DNA of 64,000 nt from Macrocystis pyrifera (GCA_031763025.1 JASSKH010000004.1:248001-312000), one strand, 5' to 3'. Shown: positions 19,798 through 31,394, counted from the first letter of the stretch. Notes: generated by a model not told the origin, from the sequence alone. Numbers and translations: made by a program.

Positions 19798-21571
19798 AGA
19801 ATGTCGTCGTGTTTAGTGAGGATGTTCTTTGTCTGGAGCACAACATCGAACCCCGCCGACCAATGGGTTGTTCGTACCACTCGCTGGAGTGGGTCAGCTC
19901 CCTGACCTTGTCTGCCAGTATCTGTCTAGGCCACCGTGAAATTCCATCAGCTAAAACGTTCTGCGCGCCCGGAATATGTTTAGCAGTGTGGTTCCAACCT
20001 CCCGCGAGTTCAAGGCGCCCCAACATTCTCATGAGTAAGCACGCCCTTTTGTCTGTCTCCCCACCGCTTCGACATACCCATGATACGGCGGCCATGTTGT
20101 CCCCTCGCATCAAGATCGGGTCCCCTGCCGCATCCGGGCGGTCTCCCACCTATTCTAGCATGACCCACGCAGTCACCACCATTCCCAGTAATTCTAACAG
20201 GTTGATGGTGATGGTACAGGTCTCCTGTAGATCGGCTTTCCTTTTAAGTTCGGCAGTCAGCTCTATCGGCAAGTCGTATCTTCAAAAAACCTTCTTCTCA
20301 GCACAGAAACCTCCCACAGCCTCGAAACTCGCGTCAGACAGGTAGTGCCTTTTGGCGGGTCGTGTTATTGCCGTGTAACAGGGCGCACTAAGCGTCTCTC
20401 CTTCTACTAGAAGCTCGTGATATATCGCCCATTTCCGAAACAAGAGGTCAGCGTGAAACTCTCTGCCAAGCTCTACCATGCGTTTTTGGTTTTTCTTTGC
20501 GCTCGCATCGTGTAGTCCGGTCAGACGCAACAGCCTCCATACGAAATACCTGCCCGCTCGTACCACGTACGTGAGGTTCCACAGCTTCCCGGCCATGCTG
20601 AGAACGTCCCTTGCGGTCGCACGCTTTCTGTTCATGGGCCACTGCTCCAGCAGCAACCTTTTTATAGCGTCAGCTTTTTCGTGCGGGAAAGAGATTCTCA
20701 TTGTGTGCGAGTTGATAGTGAATCCTAACGCGTCAATCTTGGAGTCCCAGTCCGTGCTCTTTTTCGGGGCTAAGATGGGCGTAACTCCCTCCTCCCCGGG
20801 ACCAAATAAGCGCACGTGATCCGAGGCGAGAGAGGCTGATGCGATCAGGGCGGGCTTGTCGTCGTCTGAATGTTGAACCCTGATTAGGAGGTAGTCGTCT
20901 ACGTACACGGTTGTGAAAAATGGGTCAGAGATCTCTCCCCCGCTGTGTGCTCTAATTTTGGCGTCTGGGGGAATCGGCGTGGGTGTGCCTTCTTCCCATC
21001 GATCTACCACCTTAACGTGGGCCATCATGCTTTTTCCTTCCTCTAGTATCTGACTCGACTTGAGTGTGGTGTTGCAGTGCGCGTGTTCGGCCGCGGCCGA
21101 AATGACACCCCAGAAACCCGGCGATCCCGACCATCCGAACGTCAAACGAAAACCAATCACCACCAGATCTCCTACGGTGTAGCAAAAATTGTGTGCTTGG
21201 TCCGGATCCACCCGCACGTTCCTGAAGGCATCCGACACGTCGACCTTACTCATCAGTATCCTCTCAACTGGGAACGTTTTTCTCAGTGTCACGAGTTCGT
21301 CCAAGAATTTGGGCAGCGCGTGTGCGCAGAGGCATTGGGGGAAAGTGTCAGGGTCGGTGTCGCCGTTGAGTCCACCTTTCTCCCCTCGACTCTGTACATC
21401 GAACGATGAATCATTTATGATCCTAACCTTGTGTGTCACTACTGCCGCCAACGGGGACACTCGCAGATTAGGGATTTCGTGCGCAGATGACTTTTGGATC
21501 ACTAAGCATTTTTCACGTCTTATGTCTTCGCCAATTTTTTTTCCAGGCGGTTGGCAAATGCTCGTTGACAC
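19784..21571 (-). pseudogene. DIRS-type reverse transcriptase and RNase H, two stops
   Basis: Open from 21571 to a TGA at 20282-20284, then the same frame continues past a TAG near 20150 to 19784. RT motifs include VRIINDSSFD, SKVDVSDAFRNVRVD, the catalytic box TVYVDDYLL, and the downstream LGFTINSHTMRISFP. RNase H begins at HYLSDASFEAVGGFC and continues after the stops with MRGDNMAAVSWV and NVLADGISRWPR, typical of DIRS-group enzymes. The first 58 bases overlap the end of the Gag frame in a different frame. Confidence 0.9.
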
Positions 21572-24500
21572 TGGGGTGGTTTCCGTATTGTAATGCGCGC
21601 TCTAGATCTACACCCGTCGCTGCTGCGTTCACCGGTACCCCCCGCGTGACGATCGCGACGAGCTCGTCCACCGCCCCGAAACCTTTCATGTCTCCGAAGT
21701 AGCGTTTTATGTGTGGGGGGTTTATCGGCGGTGCGACCAGGGATCCTCCTAATGCTCGAGCTACGTCCCCCACGACTCCTTGCTTATCGCGCCTCATGGT
21801 TGTGCAAATGTTAGCGAGCGTATAAAGCAGTTCTTTTCTTTTTCGTGCATCAAGATCATCCTTTCCGAGTTTATCGTTTTCTGCGTGCCATTGTTGTATC
21901 ATGCATTCTGATCGTTTTCGACTGAGCGACTCCCCATTAAGAAGCCGTGAGCGTGCTGACCCGCTACTCTCCCGCGCGTCGACCGCAACGAGCGCTGATT
22001 CAACTAACTGCTGCAAGGGTGGCTGGGCTTGCCCGTGCTCTCTCTGCCAGGCTATGTGTGACGACTGTGCTGGTGTGGGGATTTGTCTGTACTGAACGGG
22101 TGGACAGCCCTTCTGATTTGAGCCTTCTGCGGGATCGACACTGTATCGATTCGCGTGAAAGTGGGGCACTCTGGCCCTCTGCTCAAGCTGTTCTGTGCTG
22201 TGGTGTGAGTCTTCCGCGTAGCCGATAATGCCTCGGTTTCCGTCGGAAGGGGGTAGTCTGGCCCTCTGCCCACACCAAGCCTGCTGTACTGAACCTTCCG
22301 CAACCTCGGTACTGTCCCGATTCGCAAAGAAGTGGGGTAATCTGGCCTTCTGTTCAGGCTGAATGTCCCTTTTTTCAAGTACTCCCTTCTTCTGGTTATT
22401 CGTTGATTCAGCTAACTGCTGCAAGGGTGGCTGGGCTTGCCCTTGCTCTCTCTGCCAGGCTATGTGTGACGACTGTGCTGGTGTGGGGATTTCTCTGTAC
22501 TGAACGGGTGGACGGCCCTTCTGATTTGAGCCTTCTGCGGGATCGACCCGGTGTCGATTCGCGTGAAAGTGGGGTAATCTGGCCCTCTGCTCAAACTGTT
22601 CTGTGCTGTGGTGTGAGTCTTCCGCGTAGTTGGAAGGGGGTAATCTGGCCCTCTGCCCACACCAAGCCTGCTGTACTGAACCTTCAGCAACCTCGGTACT
22701 GTCCCGATTCGCAACGAGGTGGGGTAATCTGACCCTCTGTTCAGGCTGAATGTCCCTTTTATTAAGTACTCCCTTCTTCTGGTTATTCGCTGATGCATGC
22801 GCGTCTGATGTGTCGCGGTGTGTTTTTGCGGGGGGTGAGGCGTGTGGTTTGTGCAAAGCTGGGTGGAACGACTTGGCTGGCGATAGGGGTGCGTGCGCAT
22901 TGCGGCTGGGGGTGCTAGGGTGCGTGTGTGGGTCATGCGAGGGTGGATGGAACGAGTGGGCTGGCTTGCTGCGACCCTGAGCTCCTGCGTGGATCATTTT
23001 TTCTTCTTGCCTTACGGTCTCTTGTCGAGGCGCTGTCTCAAATGATCTGCTGCTTGCGTCAATGATTCTGTTTCTCGGTACCTGACTCTCACCGTGAAAC
23101 AGGGCCGGCGATACCGACCCGGGAATGGGTGCATGGAGAATTCCCATGGCCCTCCTGGCGTCTCCGAAAACTATCCATTCTCCGGCCGCCCCTGCCCCCC
23201 CTTCGGTCGGCCCTGCCGGATGGCAGAGCCCGTATTGTCAGGTGCTGCCATTCCCTCGGCCCGCTCCACCCCCGGCGGACGCACCTCCCCGGCCGCCGAC
23301 CACGTAGTTTCTGCTGAACCGTGCGACGCTCGGCTGACGTGACTCCCCCCCGCCTCCTGCTGCCGTTCCCTCACCGGCCGCCGCGGCCGCCTGATACTGC
23401 GGCGGCTGGTGCAGCAGCGCCGGGGGTGGCGGTGGCGGTGGCGGCGGCGGCTGCAGTGCGTGGAACTACGGTTGGGGCCCGGCGACCAACTGGCCTTTTC
23501 CGGCGGGCAGGGGGTGGGAGAAGGTGCAGTTTGCGCGTGGGCACGGATCGCCGCGCCATGCAAAATCGCACACGCCGGGCGGAGTCCCCCGTTCCAGCAT
23601 GCGAGCCTTGAACGTGGACCCGCCTCCTCCTCTGGCGCCGGCCCGGGCCTGCGTTTGGGCACTCCGCTGCCCTCCCGCGTTGGGAGCTCCCTTTCTCTTG
23701 GAGCCTTATTTTTTCGGCGCCTGCGTCCAGAAGCTCTGACGCTCCGTGAGACTGGAGCCAGCACCTTCCTCAACAAGCTCTCTAAGGCGCGTGAACGCCA
23801 GAGGGGCCATGGGGACGCCTGTTCCGGCCGGGGGAGCTGCGTATCGATGCTTCCGGTGCAGGACGCCGCCCTGCTTCGCGAGGTCGATCATCCCCACCTG
23901 CAGACCGACGTTCATGGCTGCGATAAGCACCTCGCGGACCTTGTCCTTGTGGTCCAGGAATTTTTTTATAGTGCCTCCGCAGGTAAACCTCCACCGACTT
24001 CTGCAGCTGCTCGAGTTCTTCCCACACTGTCCGCACCCTGTTCCTGCAAACGGCCTGCGCCCCCTCCATCCCGTACTCGAGGGTCGCCATGAAAGCTGCC
24101 ACGAACGTGGCGAAGTGTACTTCGGCCGGCATGTCCACCGGCTCCTGTCCGGCTGGCAGAGGAGGATAAAACGCCTCCACCGCAAATTCCGAGAGGGATC
24201 GAAGTTGCTGTGTAACGGCGTCGGAGACAAAGGCCACCTCGTTGAGCGCCATGAGGAGGAGTGGACGGGTTACCACCTCCTGCATGTTGAAGCCTCCCCT
24301 CGCGATGAAAAATTTTGGACCTTCCGGTGCGTGCCATAGGTCGGCCGCCTGCTTTGCGGTCGATTTGACGCCCGCGGACATCGCAGCTTGCTGGTTTGCG
24401 TCATGCGAAGCTGGCAGCGGCTGACCTCCCATGGCCCCGCCGGCCCACGGGGCCAACAGGCCGCCGGCGATAGCGCCCCCAGGGGGTTGGGCCACCTGCT

Positions 24501-24843
24501 GTAGTGGTTGAATTTCTTGTGGCTGCTGCTGCTGCTGTTGCTCCTGCTGCTGCGGGTGAACCTGGCTGTTTTCTAGGCATGTCAGTCGAGCCGCGATCGC
24601 GTGGTTGCTCGCCAACAACTGTTGTAGCACCGCCATCAATGCGGGATCGGCCACTGCTGCGGGGAGGCCCGGGCCAAGGTCCGCGGCTCCGCCTTGGCCG
24701 ATGCCTCCAGCAAGTGCTCCGGGCCCATGCAGGCCAGCTCCTTCCCCTTGCCCACCACCCACGTGGAGCGGTGCGTCCGCGCCTCCCACCACATCAAGCG
24801 GGTGATCCTCATCTCCTGCTGGAAGGGAGGGCTGGTCTGCCAT
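21513..24843 (-). pseudogene. Gag-like protein with CCCH finger and internal repeats, broken
   Basis: Starts at 24843, 12 bases inside end repeat A'. N-terminal part has a Gln-rich run (about 24510-24550), then a helical domain (PKFFIARGGFNMQEV ... VRTVWEELEQLQKSVEVY). A frameshift in a T7 run near 23958-23966 moves to the frame that continues FLDHKDKVREVLIAAMNVG. A TAA at 23706-23708 interrupts before a CCCH-type zinc finger (C-x8-C-x4-C-x3-H, about 23515-23570). The frame then runs, with further stops, into a Pro/His/Gln-rich region and a 386-base tandem duplication (22010-22785), ending in a conserved-looking KRSECMIQQWHAENDKLG ... segment. Function is inferred from position. Confidence 0.75.
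22010..22785 (-). repeat. 386-bp tandem duplication inside the DIRS-like Gag
   Basis: CTTCTGGTTATTCG occurs at 22388 and 22774, and the intervening sequences match closely. Each coding copy has three shorter repeats of the form QRARLPH-x2-ANR-x5-AEGS, giving six in all. The copies differ by a small indel (one lacks about 7 codons) and scattered substitutions. Confidence 0.9.
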
Positions 24844-24854
24844 GACGAAAAGTC

Positions 24855-25152
24855 GATCAATTGCCTGGGCCCACTACTGCTACGAATTCTCGTTGCCGCA
24901 GCGGCCGTCTATTACCAAGCAGCTCTTGTGGCTAGACGCTTTCAACTGACGTCTGATCTCGCCTGGTCTCACGATTTTGCCTAACTTCTTCAAATTCCGA
25001 AACGCCTCCACAAACTCCATCTCCCTACAGGAAGTTACATTTCCGTAATTGCTTCGGCTTCATACAATTATATTAATATGAACCAACAACTACCGAGTAC
25101 GTAGAAGTAAATACTTCTGAACAGCAGTGAGAGTTGTTTCAAAATACGTTAG
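24855..25152. repeat. Right end repeats A' (24855-25019) and B' (25038-25152)
   Basis: Same sequences as 18159-18323 and 18045-18159 in the same orientation, but here A precedes B and an 18-base spacer separates them. B' ends in GTTAG directly against the MITE that follows. Confidence 0.9.
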
Positions 25153-25437
25153 TACCGTTTGGAGTCTAATATCTCAATTAAAGGCAATTATTTCCGGCCA
25201 GGGTGGTATTGCTGCACCAACGAACGTGGTGCATGCTGCTTTCTGTGAACGTACAGCAGTACGTTTGCAGCAGTATGCCAACGAACAATGCCGTACCAGA
25301 TATATGCTCAATGATCAACAGCAAGTCCGTGTCTGGGTGTTCGTGTTGCTGCACAGCAGTACCAGGCTGGCCAGAATAATGATTACTTGGTACGTTCAAT
25401 TTTGATACTACAGTACAGCAGTAGACTCCAAACGGTA
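25153..25437. mobile_element. MITE with perfect 16-bp inverted ends TACC...GGTA
   Basis: TACCGTTTGGAGTCTA at 25153-25168 is perfectly inverted at 25422-25437. If the flanking TA is the target duplication, the element is 281 bp (25155-25435) with ends CC...GG. No coding capacity. It starts immediately after end repeat B' of the DIRS-like element. Confidence 0.75.
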
Positions 25438-27379
25438 TTATATTGTTAATAGTGTCCAGGGTGAGTGGTATGTGACGCAGTACCCAAGAAACAAAAAAAA
25501 CATACCTGGTACCTTGATACGAGTATTAATAGTGCATTCAACGTCTAAAATACCGTTGTACTTTACGAGTAGTAATAGTGGCTAAATTGACACACGACAC
25601 GAAAGGAAATTTGAACGTGGAAGTGTGGTGAGCTTGAGCTTTATTTTTACCAATCCGCCGGAGGATGCAAAAAAAAAAAAAAAGAATAGTACTGCTGTCA
25701 TTCCCTGTAGTAACGAGATTGTGTCTTATTGCTTCTCTCGCAAGGTACAATAACACTAGCACCAGCCGCACCGGCCGTAAAGTCGCCACTTCAGGCCACC
25801 TGCTTTGCGAGCTTGTGCGAGCCTCTTCTACTGCTGAGCTTTTAATAGTGGGTATGGGTGTGCGTTCGCTGGGCGCTGTGTGCTCTTCGTTGTGATTTTC
25901 AAATAATTGTGCGAGTTTCCACCGGAAATAACGTGCTTTTTTTTGCTGGCAGGTTCTCAAACTTCGCCTGTACAAGCGGATTTACGGCGGCTGAAGATCG
26001 CATGGTACCGCGTGTTCATTTCACCCATCTGCTAACCATGAGGTTTTAGGCGTGTTGTATGAGCGTTTGGTCAGCAGTACTCGTACTACTTAGTAGTGGT
26101 ATAGTTTGTAGTCGTAGTGTGCCAGGTAGTTTTCGGTAGATTTCAAATGTGATTCTACCGGTGCTACATCTATCTGGACAGTAGTAGCGGTAGTGGTGTA
26201 TAGTGGTAGTGACGGTATGGTAGTCTCACCAAGGTACCGCGTGCATCATAGTGTAGTATTCACCACAGAAAAGGTAGTACTGAGTCCCTGCCGACCACTA
26301 TTTCTCTTTTCTTCGAGCAATACGCTAACCCATAGCTCCCTTTTCCACCAAGAACAGCTACACGGGTGTCACCTGAGACTTCCTTTTCGCCTTGCAACGC
26401 CCCCGGGATTTCACGCTACCCACGTCCCGAAGGGGAACCTTGTGTTTTAAAATGTGACTATTAATACAACAGCTGTAAGATCAAGAATTTTGTCGAAACT
26501 CATAATAATAGCAAGCTGCGTGAGATATAGGCCCAATCTCTTATGACGCGTCTTAAGTTAAAAAGTTTGTATCCCTTTTAGAACCGCAGTCCCGTTGTGG
26601 GCCCAAACGACTCATTTTCACTCATTTTCAAAATACGTAGTCCCGAAAACCGGGACTCCAGTACTACTTTTATTTCTGAGAAGGGCTGTCATACTTGCTG
26701 CATTGCGGCTTAGCACGTCTTAAGTTCGTCTTAGAACTTTACCAGGCGCAGCTTAGCGAGTATTAGGGGATGCACGCGACCGCAGCTTGCTGTGGGGACA
26801 ACGGAAAGAACCAGCAACGAAATAAATAGGGTGTTTGCGAAAAAAAAGGGGTTAGGTCTGTTGTAACCTGTTCCCTATATCATAAACAGTGATGCCAATC
26901 CACGAAAACACTTTGCTCTCACAGGGAAAAGTGACGTAAATGATTTTTAATAAGTAGTCTCGGATCGAGTAATTTCCCGGGTCGTTGGTTGGCAAACGAA
27001 GAAAATTACGACTCACCTCTTTAACAGGCTCCCCATGATTGCCTGTCTCAAATACCCCTGATATTGTTATAACCCAACGAAATCGGATTAATGCCTCAAA
27101 CGCCCTTGCCAGTGATGAAGATTGCCCCCGAAAACAGAGTCGATTAATCCTTAGGTTAGATTGCCTGATAAAAGCTATTCTCGACTGTTTCGGCAATCTT
27201 GACTAAAAGAGGCGAATCTCAATCTCGATCTCAATCATCATCTCGCCAAGCTTCAACCGGGTTGATGCTTACGTCCGTGTGATTGCTCCAGGACCTGCAT
27301 TATACCCACTGACTCCAAGTTCTCTTTTGAATCATTGTTGTTATTGTTATCAATTATTAGTGTTTCTCCGGATGTATTT
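25438..27379. other. Intergenic, no supported gene
   Basis: Contains TACCTGGTA at 25503, a poly-A run at 25671-25683, GTAGTGGTAG-type low-complexity sequence at 26080-26270, and several CGTCTTAAGTT/CGTCTTAG words at 26535-26730 that recur at 29815-29985. An open frame at 26852-27196 (minus, 114 codons) has ordinary composition but no family I recognise. Confidence 0.4.
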
Positions 27380-27489
27380 CTGCCCCGCCAAGGGCGCCCG
27401 GGAAAACATAATGTGGACCATCACATCATTTGTTTTCGCTAGACAGGGGGGGGGGGGTACTAGAACCAAGTGAAAAATGATAAAACGAA
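27380..27489 (+). repeat. Dispersed repeat W, left part (interrupted)
   Basis: The stretch from GCCCGGGAAAACATAATG through CTAGAACCAAGTGAAAA matches 31395-31500. Its right part resumes at 29130 after the non-LTR insertion. It contains a G10-12 run at 27446-27457. Confidence 0.7.
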
Positions 27490-29116
27490 CAACCGGGAGC
27501 AGCGGAGGCACAACCGTTTTTCCAGGAGGGGTGCCCGGATAGTCGGCTGACTCTCAAACTCTACCAGCAAGCCCAAGCACGCCTTTCTACGGGAGCGGGA
27601 AGGTTGGGGCTGCCGTCGACAGGAACAAGGAGAATGTCGGCATCCATCGGAAGCAAGGTGGGGACCTTGCCGGAGGTCCTAGCAGACCTCACAGGCCCGT
27701 TAAGCGATAAGTTGAAGAGGGGGCTCCCAGAATCGAGCATCATTGCTCACCTGGGAGACAGCCTGAGGGGGATTTGGGATACGTGGGGGGCGTCACAGGA
27801 AGCGATGGCGGGCATCGACCCCGAATCTTGGTTAGAATAGGGTCTAGGCGCAGAGGGGGACCTGGCCTCAAGACCCGCAGAGGTCGACATGCTGACTGCA
27901 CACGACGCCATATCCACGAACTCACGCAAAGTCCAACAGAAGTTGGGCAAGCTCGTAAACCAACGTCGGCATTCAACCCAAGTTGTCTCGCTGGAGGAGC
28001 TCTCGGAAACAACACGCCCCCCCGGACCGGGTGACGACCCAATGGGGGAACCGAAACCTAAGCCCTCGCCAAGGCCGCTATAGGAGCCTACAGGGGGCAG
28101 GAACCACGGCATGCCTTAGGGCGAGACCAACGGACTCACTCCGGGTCATACCCGCGGAAACGTTAGTGGGCATGGGAAGGCGGTTCATTGGGATAGAGGA
28201 ACACGTGCCCCTGCTGCGATGCAGTTGACGTGGACACTCGTCACGCGCTCATCTGTCCCAGCGCAGGGGCGCAAGTAAACCAACACCAACCGCTCGTCCA
28301 CGCGATGTCCCGTGCTTTGAAACGTTTGGGAATCTCACACCAAGTGGAAAGCGGCGAACCTTTCACCGCTGGCCGAAATCTGCGGACGGACATTGTCATC
28401 AGGAGAGGAGGTCTGCGGGATGCTCCTAGTAGGGAGTATAGGGAGAAGTCCATCCTGCTGGATGTCACCCATGCCGACCCCCAAGCGCAGATAAATCTGC
28501 TTGGAGGCAGTGCCGATCACAATGGATCAGCTGCCTCTACCTCCGAGGCGCGCAAGCGCCAACACTGCCCTCGTCCGGGACATGTATGCTTTGACGAACG
28601 GAGTCACAAACTTGCCACTATAGCAGTGGAAAGCTTTGGGCGTCTCGGGGTAGAGGGCAGTAAGTTCATCAACCACAGCAAATGTCGTGGGGGAGAGGGT
28701 TGGTGGGTCGTTGGGAAGGAAAGGATTGGTGAAGAAACGCCTACTCCAAATCGTCTCGATGACTACACAGGTCGCCATTTCAAGGAGGGTATCGCGATTT
28801 AGACTCCAGCTTAAGGGTCGACAGAAATCGAGAAGGAGCAGAGGGGGGGGAGATGACAGACTCACACCGATGTGGCGAGGGGATGGAGCTTGGATGCGGC
28901 TTAGGATATAAGAATATAATGGAGCGAGTAAATAGCGAGATGTAGGAAGGAGTAAAGACAACGCATAAAGTATCGTAGATGAAGCGTAAAAGGACGTAGA
29001 TATAATAGGTAGACCTTGTACATAGGTTTCCGTTGTATCCAGGTATTTCTTCTTTCAGGGATACTTTGACCAACGGTGAAGCTCATGCTGCACATTCTCG
29101 GATGGCAAGCCTAGTC
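27490..29116 (+). pseudogene. 5'-truncated non-LTR-type pol C-terminal fragment
   Basis: Conceptual translation in three frames recovers the region after a LINE-type RT: RKVQQKLGKLVNQRR (about 27930), then CLRARPTDSLRVIPAETL (28110-28170), a cysteine cluster NTCPCCDAVD (28200-28230), HALICPSAG (28240-28270), and an endonuclease-like part TDIVIRRGG ... SILLDVTHADPQAQ (28390-28500) with FGRLGVEGSKF near the end. The longest frame is 28206-28802. Frameshifts lie near 27840, 28085 and 28190. The last part fits the PD-(D/E)XK-like nuclease seen in several algal and protist non-LTR elements. A diverged 13-bp duplicate flanks it (27477-27489 and 29117-29129). Confidence 0.72.
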
Positions 29117-29129
29117 ATGACAAAATGAA

Positions 29130-29335
29130 GGGAAAAAAATATATGAATCTTATTTCATCATGCGATCATAGCCGTTGCAAGTGTTGTTTTTTCCATTCCG
29201 ACCCCTGGGGGTGTGGTGTGTCGTTTTCTCCGTTTCACGGACACCCCTGGCCCCGCGGATTTAATCACTTGTGGAGTATGGGATTTTGTTGTCTTTTCAT
29301 TTTTAATTCGCGATCGCACTGCTGTAGTACATACA
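29130..29335 (+). repeat. Dispersed repeat W, right part
   Basis: TATTTCATCATG ... CTGGGGGTGTGGTGTGTCG matches 31525-31640, completing the repeat begun at 27380. Confidence 0.7.
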
Positions 29336-29814
29336 GCACATAGGACCTCCACCTCGACATACCTACATAGCACACATGATTGCACCCATTACATATACTA
29401 GCGACTACCCCACCGCTTCTGCTCTTCCTTGCGCAATGACTTCAGCACCGGCGGGTCGCACATACATTAAGCGCTACATAGACATGTTGAATGGCCGCAC
29501 TCCTCCAAACAATGCTCTACTTGCCGTGTTGATGTGCTCATCGACGGCGACAGCTGCAGTACTAATGGTTGTAAGTAGCCTTCTCCGCGTTGTCGTTGAT
29601 GAAAAGTACTTACTTAGTACTGCAGCAGTAGTAGCGTTTACATCATCTTTACAGTAAGTACTACCATACGTTGCACTAGATGTTCGAGTCATTTTGAATA
29701 CATGCTTTAAAGGGTTAGCATTGATGTATGTATCGTTTATGGACAAACACACACATACATACAGGCTGCTGGTATGTATGATGAGTACTTGTTTTATTCC
29801 GATTTGTTTGACTT
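29336..29814. other. Unassigned sequence
   Basis: A 93-codon open frame at 29376-29657 (+) has an Ala/Val/Leu/Ser-rich end and no recognised motif. Nothing else seen. Confidence 0.3.
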
Positions 29815-29985
29815 AGCAAGTCTCACATTCGTCTTGGCACGTCTTAGCGTCGTCTAAGCACACGTCGTAGATTCGTCTTAGCACGTATTCCGTCTGAAGA
29901 CGTCTTGCACTCGTTGAACATGAACGTCTCAGACGTGCTTTGACGAATATTTGACGCGCTGAGACGTAAAAAAGTGAAATAACCC
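29815..29985. repeat. Cluster of CGTCTTAGCAC / ACGTCT words
   Basis: At least eight variants of CGTCTTAGCACGT or its inverse occur in about 170 bases, ending in an imperfect inverted pair CGTCTCAGACG ... CTGAGACG (29928-29966). Similar words occur at 26535-26730. Confidence 0.6.
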
Positions 29986-31057
29986 GGGAGATATTTACAC
30001 GTTTTACTCAAAAACAGAAAAAGCCCATGGCCGTCTTATTCACCATTTTTACGCTCGTTTCTGAGTCTGACTTTCGGCGCGCTTCGCTCGTCATAGCACA
30101 TTGGGCCCAATGAGATACTTCGATCGTGCGAATTACTCGTACGGACTTTGACTATGTATCGATTGGGTGTTCACCCACCTTTGCTGTGTTAGGGGTTCGG
30201 GTGAAAACGTAAATACTGGGGGGAAACGGAGACTCGTGATTTGGTACGCGTAACAAAAAAACATGTATTTGTTGTGCATCCCTGCACATATGCTCATTCT
30301 ACCCAGGAGCATTTAAGGGAGAAAAACCACCAGCATTTAAGGGAGAAAAACCACCAAGCCCTCCCTGCACAGACGCTCCCCCTACCGGGGACTGTTTCAG
30401 AGAGAAAAAACTCCAGGTCCTTCGTTTTCCACTACTCGCAGTTTTCGGGCTTCACGTGCTGCGGTATGGAGCGAGTACTCGTAGTATTTTGAGTTTCTCT
30501 GCGGCGCATACTGCCATACTCGCAGTATTTCGGGGTTCAATACTAGCGATTACTGTTGGACTTCAATTATTTCACGGTTCTGTACTGCCGGTGTTTCCAA
30601 ATATGGGCAGTATTCCGTCCGTTATTGGTACTGCGAGCACTGCGAGTACTCCGAGAACCAAAAATCTGAGGGCCTTCCTCCTATACGATTCTTCATCATG
30701 GAAACGTTTCCTGCTGGATTCAGCCACCACGGGAATTGAAGGGGGCGGTGGACGTGAACTGGCCTCCACGGGAAAATCTCCCGCGGGAACTGCTGTATGT
30801 AGCTACCACGAAAAATCACGGTATTTTTGGTACGGGAACCTTCACCCGGGGCTACCGGTCACCACGGGAAATGGCTGTCTGTCTTCGAGTTCGAATACAT
30901 CAGTCTAGACATACGTCCCCCACCCCCCCTCTGGCAGAAAAGGTATCATTGCATGTGTAGAAACCCGTATTTTTTATTTTCAAGTGCAGCTGTTTTACTC
31001 GTTTAACACGGAGATTTTCATAAAATATGGAGATGATGCGCTTCAACTCCATTTTTC
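29986..31057. other. Repeat relics, no supported gene
   Basis: A tandem duplication of AGCATTTAAGGGAGAAAAAC lies at 30307-30355. CTCGCAGTA/GCGAGTACT words cluster at 30430-30650. Sequence 30885-30970 is an inverted, diverged match to 60755-60835. No ORF has recognisable content. Confidence 0.45.
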
Positions 31058-31260
31058 TGTAGATCGGACTCGGAAATGTATAAAAATGCCGAGTAAAACA
31101 AAAATACAGGAAACACAAAACACACAATTTTCGACAATATTTTCAGGCGTTTCCAGAAGAACGGGGATTTTTGTCAACGTCCCCGGGTTCTGGCTGTCAA
31201 GGCTGTTGCCAAGGGGTAAAAGTGTTGTCTCCCGACATCTTCGCTTCGCTCGCGTATCAT
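31058..31260. repeat. Dispersed repeat Y, copy 1
   Basis: Matches 40861-41090 in inverted orientation (GTAGATCGGACTCGGAAAT ... GAACGGGGATTTTTGTC ... CAAGGGGTAAAAGTGTTGTC). A shorter related end is at 60830-60875. Confidence 0.7.
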
Positions 31261-31394
31261 CAGAGATGGCCTTGTGCGGAGATGGCAACAATGTTGTCAT
31301 TTTGTGTATTTTTGTTGCCAAAGATAATACTTCGAAATATTACGTACCTGGCACACAATATTTCATTTTCTTTTGTTGTTTTTTTCAATACGTA

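Larger units (their letters stand above)
18045..25152 (-). mobile_element. Decayed DIRS-like tyrosine-recombinase retrotransposon
   Basis: Minus-strand order is Gag (24843-21513), reverse transcriptase-RNase H (21571-19784), tyrosine recombinase (19797-18609). RT plus tyrosine recombinase and absence of a DDE integrase and of LTRs define the DIRS/PAT/Ngaro group. Direct repeats A (165 bp) and B (115 bp) occur at both ends, but in different order (B-A on the left, A-18 bp-B on the right), as expected from elements that integrate from a circular intermediate. All three genes carry stops or frameshifts, many in G/C or A/T runs. Confidence 0.88.
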
